DNA of 64,000 bases from Bacteriovoracaceae bacterium. GTDB lineage: Bacteria; Bdellovibrionota; Bacteriovoracia; Bacteriovoracales; Bacteriovoracaceae. Of the stretch, positions 44,063-51,964 are shown in pieces; the first letter of the stretch is position 1; each line of letters opens with the position of its first letter. Made by a program: the position numbers and the translations under genes. The notes beneath the pieces are model-generated. The model saw only the letters and a list, made by a program, of their open reading frames with translations. It did not search any database and was not told where the DNA came from. The stretch spans positions 434,001 through 498,000 of the forward strand of contig JANJTC010000005.1 in the NCBI GenBank assembly GCA_024711325.1, written 5' to 3'.

Positions 44063-45847
44063 ATGATGTCTTTTTTTTTCTTGTTGCTCTTTATTACGTT
44101 ACCGGCCTTCTCGGAAGAGCTTGAGGCCATTGAAGTTAAGGCCCAAAAAGAGCTTTCCCATTTCAGTTTAGGCAGTTCTGAATCTCTTGATGAAATAGAT
44201 TTGCAAGGGCAACATTCATCTCTTATTTCCAATTCAATTAGCAATTTAAGCGGAGTGACTCCTAGTCAAAATGGTGGTCCAGGCGGAAGAGTTTCTTACT
44301 TCATTCGAGGAACTGAGGCCCGTCATGTCTCCTTTACGATCGATAGCTTGCGAATTAACGATACTTCCAACACTGACAGGCAATTTGATTCAGCTTTCTT
44401 ATCAAGTGCTTTTTTAAAAAATGTGACTCTCTATAAAGGTCCCCAGGCAGTGCTTTTTGGATCTGATGCCATGGGCGGCCTGATTGATATGAAAACCAGA
44501 AAAGGGGAGAATGCTCCTGAAACCCGTTTAAGTCTCAATGGCGGGAGTTTTGGTACCTTTGATTCTTCTCTTTCTCATGACTGGAAGTCACAAAAAAATC
44601 AGGGAACACTCACCTGGACCAGCATGCGAACCGATGGTCTGTCCCGCTTAAATCAAAAGCGTTTTAATGCCACAGAGAGAGATGGATCGCATATGACTCA
44701 GCTTACGTCTTCTTCCCAACATGCCTGGGCAGAGGCTTGGCAAACCGACTTCTTATTTTCTTTTTTAAGAGGAAGTAATGAGTTGGATGGTGCTGTGATG
44801 GATAATGATAATGATGAAAGTCGAAATGATCAGTACATGATTCAGCAAAAGACAGGTCATGACCTCAATGCCCATTCGGCAATTTCCCTGCGAACCGGTC
44901 TATCTCGTCATCAGCGTTTCATTAAAACGCAGGCAGTAGGATTCCAGCTTTACGACGGTGACTTGATTCAGAACGAGTTTTTACATAACTATGAGCGTGG
45001 TTCCTTTCAATTATTAAGTGGTCTTGCTAGTGAACAAGAGACCTTTGAGGATAGTCAATTTGAAAAGGTGGCCAATCTTCATTCACTATTTTTTCAGACA
45101 GGATTTGAAAAAAATGGCTTCAAATCTCAACTAGGTGTGAGAGCTGAAAACCATAGTCGTTATGGAAACTTTCAGACAGGGGCGGCCGGCATTGCTTATA
45201 CCCTAGGGACCGAAACCTTATCTTTGCAATACTCGCAGGGGTTCAAAGCTCCTTCACTTTATCAACTTCATGGCCCTGCCGTTTTTGGCTTTCCTGTTGG
45301 AAATAAGGATCTGGTGCCTGAGCGTAATCACGCTTATGAAGTGCGCTGGAGTCATGAGGGGGAAATGTTGAAAACGGAAGTAACTTTTTTTGAAAATCAT
45401 TTGGCCAATTTAATCACCTATAGTAATCAGGGTTATCAGAATCAAGGGAGATTTATCGCTCAAGGAGTTGAGGCCAATGCAACCTGGAGCTTAGAAGAAT
45501 GGCATATTCGACCTGCATTTATGCTTCAAGAATTTAAAGAAGAAGAAAATCCCATCTTGAGAAGACCTTCAAAACAATACAGTTTGGAACTGGCCTATTT
45601 CCCCTGGGAGAATCTAGAGCTCTTCAGCAAGTATCGGTTTTATGATTCTCGCAAGGATATTGATGAGAGTGGTAATATTGTTAAACTAAATGAGTTTGAT
45701 ACCATTGATTTAGGGGTCAGACTTACCAGCGGAAAAAATGAATATGGGATTCAGATGATAAATTTGTTTGATCGCGAATATGAGGAACTTTACGGATATT
45801 CTATGATGCCGAGATCAGCTTTCATGCACTATGGGCACAGGTTTTAA
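44063..45847 (+). CDS. TonB-dependent outer-membrane receptor, BtuB-like (cobalamin)
   Basis: This 594-residue outer-membrane receptor is predicted to import vitamin B12 or cobinamide. It has a signal peptide (FFFLLLFITLPAFSEE), a TonB-box-like ELEAIEVKAQ and a plug domain (about 35-150) with RGTEARHVSFTIDSLRIND and YKGPQAVLFGSDAMGG. The 22-stranded barrel has FKAPSLYQLHGP and ends in phenylalanine (HYGHRF). It is slightly shorter than E. coli BtuB. Substrate is inferred from the riboswitch directly upstream. No btuCDF or TonB genes are nearby. Confidence 0.88.
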   Translation: MMSFFFLLLFITLPAFSEELEAIEVKAQKELSHFSLGSSESLDEIDLQGQHSSLISNSISNLSGVTPSQNGGPGGRVSYFIRGTEARHVSFTIDSLRINDTSNTDRQFDSAFLSSAFLKNVTLYKGPQAVLFGSDAMGGLIDMKTRKGENAPETRLSLNGGSFGTFDSSLSHDWKSQKNQGTLTWTSMRTDGLSRLNQKRFNATERDGSHMTQLTSSSQHAWAEAWQTDFLFSFLRGSNELDGAVMDNDNDESRNDQYMIQQKTGHDLNAHSAISLRTGLSRHQRFIKTQAVGFQLYDGDLIQNEFLHNYERGSFQLLSGLASEQETFEDSQFEKVANLHSLFFQTGFEKNGFKSQLGVRAENHSRYGNFQTGAAGIAYTLGTETLSLQYSQGFKAPSLYQLHGPAVFGFPVGNKDLVPERNHAYEVRWSHEGEMLKTEVTFFENHLANLITYSNQGYQNQGRFIAQGVEANATWSLEEWHIRPAFMLQEFKEEENPILRRPSKQYSLELAYFPWENLELFSKYRFYDSRKDIDESGNIVKLNEFDTIDLGVRLTSGKNEYGIQMINLFDREYEELYGYSMMPRSAFMHYGHRF

Positions 45848-45849
45848 AA

Positions 45850-46137
45850 TCACTGAATGATTTTATCATCATCATTTGTAAAACAGCATGAACCAGCGTG
45901 GTTTTCCATTTCTTCTTCCATGCTTTCTTTGTAGGCCTGCAATTCTTCTTGCGTCAGACCTAGAGAATTAGAGAGAGTTTCACTCAGGGTAGGGGATATG
46001 ACTTCAATATCCAGTCCCATCTCTTCCATTTCTGCGGCAAATTGCCAGGCCTTTTCTGATTCAGTAATAGTACACTCAAAAAGTACTTGCTGAGTCTGCA
46101 CATCTCGAACCAGGATTTTGGGCTTTTCTTTTTCCAT
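45850..46137 (-). CDS. Small acidic hypothetical protein
   Basis: This is an unrecognised protein of about 95 residues starting MEKEKPKILVRDVQTQQVLF. A beta-alpha-beta looking first half is followed by a strongly acidic helix (EELQAYKESMEEEMENHAG) and a Cys-Cys pair (GSCCFTNDD). An upstream in-frame ATG at 46188 has an AGGAT site and would add 17 residues, but it shares the tetranucleotide CATG with the start of the divergent gene. It is convergent with the receptor gene, with 2 bp between stops. The Cys pair could bind metal. Confidence 0.55.
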   Translation of the reverse strand: MEKEKPKILVRDVQTQQVLFECTITESEKAWQFAAEMEEMGLDIEVISPTLSETLSNSLGLTQEELQAYKESMEEEMENHAGSCCFTNDDDKIIQ

Positions 46138-46186
46138 GGTCCGATGGTAGTAATCACAGACCCTCTTTGTCAAAGGATACAAACTC

Positions 46187-46540
46187 ATGGGTTTAATCCT
46201 GTGGATTGATCAAAATACATTCGCGACTGGACTTTTGGAAAAAGTTTTCAAAAAAAAGAACGTGAGTTTCTATACCATTACAAGTGTTCAAGACTTTGTA
46301 TATTTGGTAGCTGACTTAAAACCTGAATTGATTGTTTTAGACAGTGTAACAGCTGTTGCGGGCCTGGAAGCTCTTAAACAGCAATATCAAGCTTCTGAGT
46401 TGCTACAAGGACTTCCCGTCATATTAATAGAAGAGGCCCTTGAATTGAATTTTTTAGGTAATGTCATAGGTAAGATAGATCGTCCTTTTGATCCATTTGA
46501 GATTCCCGAAAAGATACAACGACTTCTAGCAACAAATTAA
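46187..46540 (+). CDS. Pseudo-receiver (CheY-like) protein
   Basis: This is a stand-alone 117-residue protein with the CheY-like order of strands and helices: LILWIDQN (one acidic residue instead of two), PELIVLDSVT (acceptor-like Asp near 57), PVILIEEAL (no Thr/Ser) and IDRPFDPFEIPEKI (the conserved Lys is shifted or absent). Phosphorylation is therefore doubtful. No kinase or output domain is nearby. It could be a protein-binding adaptor. Confidence 0.6.
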   Translation: MGLILWIDQNTFATGLLEKVFKKKNVSFYTITSVQDFVYLVADLKPELIVLDSVTAVAGLEALKQQYQASELLQGLPVILIEEALELNFLGNVIGKIDRPFDPFEIPEKIQRLLATN

Positions 46541-46600
46541 ATTTCGATATATTATTAAATTATGAATAGAGACAAAGTCATTATTACTATAGGGCTATTT

Positions 46601-47017
46601 TTAACCTTGCTCATCTTCGGTTTGACGCTTTACTTCAGAAGTGGCGCTTTCCGTTAGCACGTCAGCTATTTTGGGTGCATGGTGTCGCTCTGACTGGGAG
46701 ACAAAAAATGACGTTAGTTTTTTATCCATGACAGATAAAAGTACATCAACTAGTTCGTGATAATGAGTATGAATCCACTGTGCAGAAAAATGATTGGGAA
46801 CTTCTAGAATTAAAACATTATGAGAAATCACGGTAGGTTTTACTTGTTTAAACCACTGATGATGAACTTCCGGTCCTAAAACATCACATAACTGTTCAGA
46901 TAAAATTGACCATATATAAGAAGCCTTCACAACTGGATGTGCTAGGTTCAGACTTTTCTCTTTTAATCTGGCCTGTCTTTGCGTCCAGCGTGATTTTAAA
47001 TTCCGATTTTTTTTCAT
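46601..47017 (-). CDS. Free-standing DnaA domain I-like protein
   Basis: This 138-residue protein's middle part (about 32-95) matches the N-terminal domain of DnaA: IWSILSEQLCDVLGPEVHH, then WFKQVKPTVISHNVLILEVP, then NHFSAQWIHTHYHELVDVLL. There is no AAA+ domain or DNA-binding HTH. A basic tail (KKNRNLKSRWTQRQARLKEK) precedes the domain and a polar tail follows. DnaA domain I mediates oligomerisation and binding of DnaB or regulators, so this could modulate replication initiation; that is inference. It follows hflX by 47 bp on the same strand and may be co-transcribed. Confidence 0.72.
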   Translation of the reverse strand: MKKNRNLKSRWTQRQARLKEKSLNLAHPVVKASYIWSILSEQLCDVLGPEVHHQWFKQVKPTVISHNVLILEVPNHFSAQWIHTHYHELVDVLLSVMDKKLTSFFVSQSERHHAPKIADVLTESATSEVKRQTEDEQG

Positions 47018-47064
47018 GAGCCAAGGAGCTTAATTTCTTAGCGAATTGTCTGACAACTAAATTC

Positions 47065-48399
47065 TTAGAATGATGGGCGATTTTGCTCCCATTCTTTTGC
47101 TTCTGCCGGAGCAAGGATGAAATTATTAAGTCCTAGTTGTTGAAAAATAAAATCTGGGATACGGATTCGATAAAAAATACCTTGTTCATGTGATACCGTG
47201 TTTAGAATATTTGCATTACCTCTAATTCTTGAATGAGCATCTCCGGCCTCATAAGGAACAAATAAATCGTAGTGATCCTGCTTCGATAAGAAAAAATTAA
47301 TAATATAATCTCGTAAGTTTTTCATATCCTCTTCATCATACGAAGATACGAGAAATGAATTGGGAAAGTTACGCATAATGATACGAGCACGAACCGGATC
47401 ATTTAATAGGTCTTTTTTATTAAAGACTATTATTTGTTGCTTATCTTCAATCTTAAGCTCTTTTAAAACTTCTTGAGTGACTCTTAGATGTTTTTGGTAA
47501 TTTGGATCTGAGATATCACAAACAATGAGAAGTAGATCCGCTTCCATCGCCGATTCAAGAGTCGTTTTAAAACCTTGAATTAAAGTATTTGGTAAGTTGG
47601 AAATAAATCCAACGGTATCAATCATAATCATCGGTGGTTTAGAATCTGGATTCAGGGTTCTAAAAGTGGAGTCTAACGTCGCAAAAAGTTTATTTTCCTC
47701 CAATACATTGACCCGACATAAGCGGTTCATAAGTGAAGACTTTCCGGCATTGGTATAGCCTACTAAGGCAGCAGTGACGGCCTGATTCTGGCGCTTCTTT
47801 CTCTGCTGTTCCCGTGATTTTTGTACTTCTTCCAATTGTTTTTTATAAAATTCAATTCGTTCCCGAATCATCCGTCGGTCAAGTTCCAACTGCTGCTCAC
47901 CTTCTCCACCAATAGCGGCGCCGGCGGCACGTTGCTTGGAAAAGTGACCCCACATGCTGGTAAGGCGGGGCAATAAATATTTTAAGCGTGAAATTTCGAT
48001 CTGAATTTTTGCTTCTTTCGTACGTGCGTGGTGAGCGAAAATTTCCAGAATGACGGTATTTCGATCAACCACTTCCAGTTTGGTTATGGCCTTGATATTT
48101 CTTGCCTGTGAAGCAGTCAACTCAAAGTCAAATACCAGCATTTGAGATCCTTCCTCACGTGCGGCATCTGCTATCTCCTCAAGCTTTCCCTCTCCCAACA
48201 TGGTGGCCGGATCGAGATGCTTTTTATTCTGAACATACTCCTCGCCATCAACAATACCGAGAGTGCGAAGAAGTTCTCTTAATTCTCTTAGAGAATTGTT
48301 TGTTTCTAAAATAGTAGAATGGCTTTCAAACTTATCGCATACGAGGGATACAAGAGAAGCTTTTTGGCCCAGGGGGAGTTTGTAATCGTCTTGGTTCAC
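47065..48399 (-). CDS. hflX: Ribosome-associated GTPase HflX
   Basis: HflX binds the 50S subunit and splits stalled ribosomes. The 444-residue protein has the HflX N-domain (LLRTLGIVDGEEYVQNKKHL, VFDFELTASQARNI), a helical linker with QLELDRRMIRERI, then the G domain: G1 GYTNAGKSSL near 214, switch ATLDSTFRTL, G3 DTVGF and G4 FNKKD. A short C-terminal domain follows. It overlaps panC by 4 bp, so it rides in the CoA operon. Confidence 0.93.
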   Translation of the reverse strand: MNQDDYKLPLGQKASLVSLVCDKFESHSTILETNNSLRELRELLRTLGIVDGEEYVQNKKHLDPATMLGEGKLEEIADAAREEGSQMLVFDFELTASQARNIKAITKLEVVDRNTVILEIFAHHARTKEAKIQIEISRLKYLLPRLTSMWGHFSKQRAAGAAIGGEGEQQLELDRRMIRERIEFYKKQLEEVQKSREQQRKKRQNQAVTAALVGYTNAGKSSLMNRLCRVNVLEENKLFATLDSTFRTLNPDSKPPMIMIDTVGFISNLPNTLIQGFKTTLESAMEADLLLIVCDISDPNYQKHLRVTQEVLKELKIEDKQQIIVFNKKDLLNDPVRARIIMRNFPNSFLVSSYDEEDMKNLRDYIINFFLSKQDHYDLFVPYEAGDAHSRIRGNANILNTVSHEQGIFYRIRIPDFIFQQLGLNNFILAPAEAKEWEQNRPSF

Positions 48400-49238
48400 T
48401 GAACCTCCACTTGCATATTATCCAGAAGTCGAGTTTTTCCCATCTGATAAACGGCAAGGATTGAAATGTTTTTAGATTGTGTAATATCTTTAGAAAATGA
48501 CTCAGTATCTCTTAGCTCAAGATAATTCCATTGAGGATCCTTCAATAACTCATGAATAAAACCCTGAGGATCTTTTCCATTAAGAAGCATTTTTTTTATT
48601 TCATTTAGTGTATTGAATAAAATAAGAGATCCCTTTTTTTGTTCTGGTGTTAAATATTGATTGCGACTTGAAAGTGCCAAACCAGAATCTTCACGGACAA
48701 TGGGCATACCTTGAATTTTTATCGGTAGGGCCAGGTCTTTTACCATTTGCTTTACCACATGATACTGTTGGAGATCTTTAAGACCGAAATAAGCAGTGCA
48801 AGGTTTAATTAAATCAAATAAACGCCATACGACTGTCGCCATGCCATCAAAGTGACCTGGACGGATTTGGCCCTCAAGGTCGGCAGTTATGCCTAGTACT
48901 GAAATGGTATGATTCATGCCTTCAGGAAAAACTTCCTTCGGATCACTGGGAGCATAAACTACAACTTGTGATTTGGGAAAATCCTTTGCTGCTTGGTTGA
49001 TGAGATTTATGTCATTCTCAAGAGTTCTGGGGTAAAGAGCGAAATCTTCATTCTGCCCAAATTGCTTAGGATTAACAAATATAGAGAAATAGACTATCGG
49101 AAAATCCTTCAGTGCTTGTTTTAAAAGTGAGATATGTCCCTGATGAAGATTGCCCATGGTAGGAACAAAGCCTGCGGCCAAACAATCTGCCGCGCGTTTT
49201 TCAACTAACTCTTGAGTCTTCTGAATCAGAGTTACCAT
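48396..49238 (-). CDS. panC: Pantothenate synthetase PanC
   Basis: PanC condenses pantoate and beta-alanine with ATP to form pantothenate. The 280-residue protein has VPTMGNLHQGHISLL (HxGH nucleotide site), FVNPKQFGQNEDFALYPRT, FGLKDLQQ and VREDSGLALSSRNQYL (KMSKS-like loop), all standard. It overlaps coaBC by 7 bp and hflX by 4 bp. panD, which makes beta-alanine, is not in the window. Confidence 0.95.
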   Translation of the reverse strand: MVTLIQKTQELVEKRAADCLAAGFVPTMGNLHQGHISLLKQALKDFPIVYFSIFVNPKQFGQNEDFALYPRTLENDINLINQAAKDFPKSQVVVYAPSDPKEVFPEGMNHTISVLGITADLEGQIRPGHFDGMATVVWRLFDLIKPCTAYFGLKDLQQYHVVKQMVKDLALPIKIQGMPIVREDSGLALSSRNQYLTPEQKKGSLILFNTLNEIKKMLLNGKDPQGFIHELLKDPQWNYLELRDTESFSKDITQSKNISILAVYQMGKTRLLDNMQVEVQ

Positions 49239-50461
49239 GTGCGTTTACCTTCAAACCATGCCACTAACCGTTGGCCTAGTTCTATCTTACTAAGTTTTAC
49301 CGGAGATGAAATCGAGTGAGTTTCGACAAAATAGTATTCTCCTGAAGACTTTTGGAATCCCTGAATTTCAGGCCCACCAATGAGGCCGTTAGAAACCTTA
49401 TTACCAATCATTAAGTCCACTGGTTTACGTTTCATTTTTTCCATAAAAACAGCTTCCGTTGTTTCCGTTTCCGCTGCAAAACTTATAATTTTCTGATCTT
49501 TTTTAATCATGAGGATTTCTTTAAGAATATCAGCGGCTTGTTTAAAGGGTAATGAAGGACCCATAGTTTCTTTTTTAAGCTTTATATTTGCAGGATCAAA
49601 TTCAATATCAGCTATAGCTCCGGTAGATATATAGAGATCAGAATCAGGGAAGGTTCGGAGAGCAGCTTCTTTCATCAGGGCCGTGGTAGGTGTCTTTATA
49701 AGTTTGAAGTTTGGATGTCCTTTTAGGTTTTCAATTTCATGCAGACACTGATGTCCGGCCAGAACAGTCACTTCATAACCTGATGCGAGAAAAGCTTTTG
49801 CGACTGACATTCCCATTTTACCACTTGAGGGATTGGTAAGATATCTGACAGGATCAAGAGGAGAAGCGGTTGCCCCCGCTGTGATGACAACTTTCTTGGA
49901 CTTCTTATGAGTAGGATCAAATGTCTCTATGAGATCGACTACTGCGCCGACGTCAGGGAATTTCCCTGCACCTATATCCCCACAAGCAAGAAGGCCAGAA
50001 GCAGGATTAATTAATCCAACGTGTGACAAGCTTTCTAATTTCTTTTTATGTTCCTGAATGCGCTCATTGGCCCACATTTCAGTATTCATAGCTGGGAAAA
50101 TAAGCACAGGCTTCTTTCCCAGGGCGAGAAAAACACTGGTCAAAAGATCATTCGTAATTCCCGATGCCAGGCGAGAGATTGTGTTTGCACTGGCCGGTGC
50201 AATTGCCAACTTATCGGCCCATTTAACCAATTCAATATGCAGGACAGTTGAGTCTTTACTAAGATGACCAGGCCTAAAATCATCCGTCGGAAGATAAACG
50301 GCTTCAACACCGAGATAACGAAAAGTATCTGGTTTGATAAATTCTAAGGCCCCACGAGTAAGGAGCACTTTAACTTTGTGGCCGTTCTTAACCAGCTGCC
50401 TGGCAACATCAAAACTTTTATAACAGGCTATAGAACCGGTAATTCCTAAGAGAATATTCAT
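49232..50461 (-). CDS. coaBC: Bifunctional phosphopantothenoylcysteine synthetase/decarboxylase CoaBC
   Basis: CoaBC converts 4'-phosphopantothenate and cysteine to 4'-phosphopantetheine. The N-terminal CoaC flavoprotein domain (about 1-185) has LLGITGSIACYK, PAMNTEMW and the Cys loop GLLACGDIGAGKFPD. The C-terminal CoaB domain (about 190-409) has ITAGATASPLDPVRYLTN, SSGKMG and KLKKE. The start at 50461 overlaps the coaX stop (ATGA). Both halves are complete. Confidence 0.95.
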   Translation of the reverse strand: MNILLGITGSIACYKSFDVARQLVKNGHKVKVLLTRGALEFIKPDTFRYLGVEAVYLPTDDFRPGHLSKDSTVLHIELVKWADKLAIAPASANTISRLASGITNDLLTSVFLALGKKPVLIFPAMNTEMWANERIQEHKKKLESLSHVGLINPASGLLACGDIGAGKFPDVGAVVDLIETFDPTHKKSKKVVITAGATASPLDPVRYLTNPSSGKMGMSVAKAFLASGYEVTVLAGHQCLHEIENLKGHPNFKLIKTPTTALMKEAALRTFPDSDLYISTGAIADIEFDPANIKLKKETMGPSLPFKQAADILKEILMIKKDQKIISFAAETETTEAVFMEKMKRKPVDLMIGNKVSNGLIGGPEIQGFQKSSGEYYFVETHSISSPVKLSKIELGQRLVAWFEGKRTW

Positions 50462-51201
50462 AGTGGCTCGATTTGTGTGGTAAACCAATATCGGAGTGCT
50501 AAGTGTATTAAGTTCGGTTGTCCTTCAACCACAAACTTCTTTTCTTCATCCTGAAAGAGTCCTTCCCAAAGAGAGGTTAATCCACCAGTTAAAATAATCT
50601 TTTGGATTTGATGGTCAGTGACGAGTTTTTTGGCAAGGATTGCAAAAGCCGAATAACTTTCAGTAATGGCACTGGCCGTGTCAGTAGGTAAGGTATGACT
50701 AAAGGATAAATTTAGGGGAACGGATTTTAATTGCTCGCCCTTTTCATAGGCTGAGAAATAGGCTTCTACACCGGGAATGATATAGCCACCAAGAAACCCA
50801 TTTTCTGTCACAACATCAATTGTGACGAAAGTTCCAGCATCAATTACCAGGGTAGGGGTCTTATACTTTTTAAAACAATAATAAGCTTCAATTAATCGGT
50901 CTTCGCCCAGAGTAGTAGCATAGTGAACCGGCATACCCGCAAACTTAGTGCCACGCCAATAGTCCTTTAAGCGCGTGATGAGAAATCCCATTGCTTGAAG
51001 CTGTTGAATCTCGTCTTCCCGAGCTTTTACTTCACAAACAACTACGCTGGTATTGTCAGCCTTCATTTCAAGTTGAGTAAGATAAATGGGGAGTTCGTTT
51101 AAAGGAACTACTTTAATTAGTTCCCATTGGTCTTTTAACTTTTGAAAAAGGCCGGCGTGAGGATTGGTATTACCAAAATCGAGTGTGATTAACCCTTGCA
51201 T
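50458..51201 (-). CDS. coaX: Type III pantothenate kinase CoaX
   Basis: CoaX phosphorylates pantothenate, the first step of CoA synthesis, and is not feedback-inhibited by CoA. The 247-residue ASKHA-fold protein has LDFGNTNPHAGLF (phosphate 1), GEDRLIEAYY, IDAGTFVTIDVV (phosphate 2), GGYIIPGV and the adenosine-site ILTGGL. GEDR replaces the more usual GADR, and PHAG the usual IKxG; neither should remove function. It sits 1 bp after panB. Confidence 0.9.
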   Translation of the reverse strand: MQGLITLDFGNTNPHAGLFQKLKDQWELIKVVPLNELPIYLTQLEMKADNTSVVVCEVKAREDEIQQLQAMGFLITRLKDYWRGTKFAGMPVHYATTLGEDRLIEAYYCFKKYKTPTLVIDAGTFVTIDVVTENGFLGGYIIPGVEAYFSAYEKGEQLKSVPLNLSFSHTLPTDTASAITESYSAFAILAKKLVTDHQIQKIILTGGLTSLWEGLFQDEEKKFVVEGQPNLIHLALRYWFTTQIEPL

Positions 51202-51202
51202 C

Positions 51203-51964
51203 TTATTTTCTCTGATCTTCTAGATATCGTTTAATAAGGTCGCTCTTGAGTTGAAAGAGGTCAGCAATTGGAACACAGAACTTAGGAGGAGTATGTGATC
51301 CCAACTTTAAAAGGTCATTTATGACCAAGACCTGCCCATCTGTTTTTTTCCCCGCTCCGATACCAATTGTTGGTATGGCAAGCTCCTGAGTAATTTTTGT
51401 GGCAACACTTTCTTCCACCATTTCTAGGACAATACAGAAACATCCAGCTGCCTGTAGTGCCTGGGCCTCCCTAAGCAAACGAGAGGCATCGTCCTCATTC
51501 TTTCCATGAGTAAAATATCCGCCCAATTGATGAACAGACTGAGGAGTAAGACCAATGTGCCCCATAACTGGAATGCCAGTCTGGGTAAGGCGTTCAATCA
51601 ATTTTAACTGATAAGGGAAAGCACCTTCCAGTTTGATAGCTTCACATTTTGTTGTTTGAAATAATTTTGTAGCTGAATGAATTCCCTGGGCCACCGTAGA
51701 ATAAGTTCCAAAAGGCAGATCCAAGATAAGAAACTTATCAGGAGCTCCACGGCGGACTGCTTTCCCAAAAGTTTCCATATCCGAAAGCGTCACTTCAACA
51801 GTCGTTTCATAGCCCAAAATGACATTGCCTAAACTATCACCGACAAGAATCATATCAAGACTTGATGAATTTAAAATTTGAGCCGTTTGGAAGTCATAAC
51901 AAGTAAGCATTTGCAACTTTGCTTGTTTAGACTTTTTTATGTCCCTAAGATTGAGTTTTTTCAT
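51203..51964 (-). CDS. panB: 3-methyl-2-oxobutanoate hydroxymethyltransferase PanB
   Basis: PanB makes ketopantoate from 2-ketoisovalerate and methylene-tetrahydrofolate. The 253-residue TIM-barrel protein has MLTCYDFQTAQILNSSSLDM, VGDSLGNVILGYETT, KLEGAFP, GHIGLTPQSVHQLGGY and PTIGIGAGKKTDGQVLV, the latter in place of the usual GIGAG-x2-CDGQVLV. It overlaps the upstream reductoisomerase-like gene by 4 bp. Confidence 0.95.
   Translation of the reverse strand: MKKLNLRDIKKSKQAKLQMLTCYDFQTAQILNSSSLDMILVGDSLGNVILGYETTVEVTLSDMETFGKAVRRGAPDKFLILDLPFGTYSTVAQGIHSATKLFQTTKCEAIKLEGAFPYQLKLIERLTQTGIPVMGHIGLTPQSVHQLGGYFTHGKNEDDASRLLREAQALQAAGCFCIVLEMVEESVATKITQELAIPTIGIGAGKKTDGQVLVINDLLKLGSHTPPKFCVPIADLFQLKSDLIKRYLEDQRK

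Noticed and set aside
46562..46657. Possible 31-residue single-helix membrane peptide (starts MNRDKVIITIG)
   Set aside because: It has a good hydrophobic segment but no Shine-Dalgarno, and its 3' half is antisense to the DnaA domain I gene. Kept only as a note.
46896..47114. 72-codon minus-strand frame between hflX and the DnaA domain I gene
   Set aside because: Overlaps the coding ends of both in another frame; low-complexity, no ribosome site.
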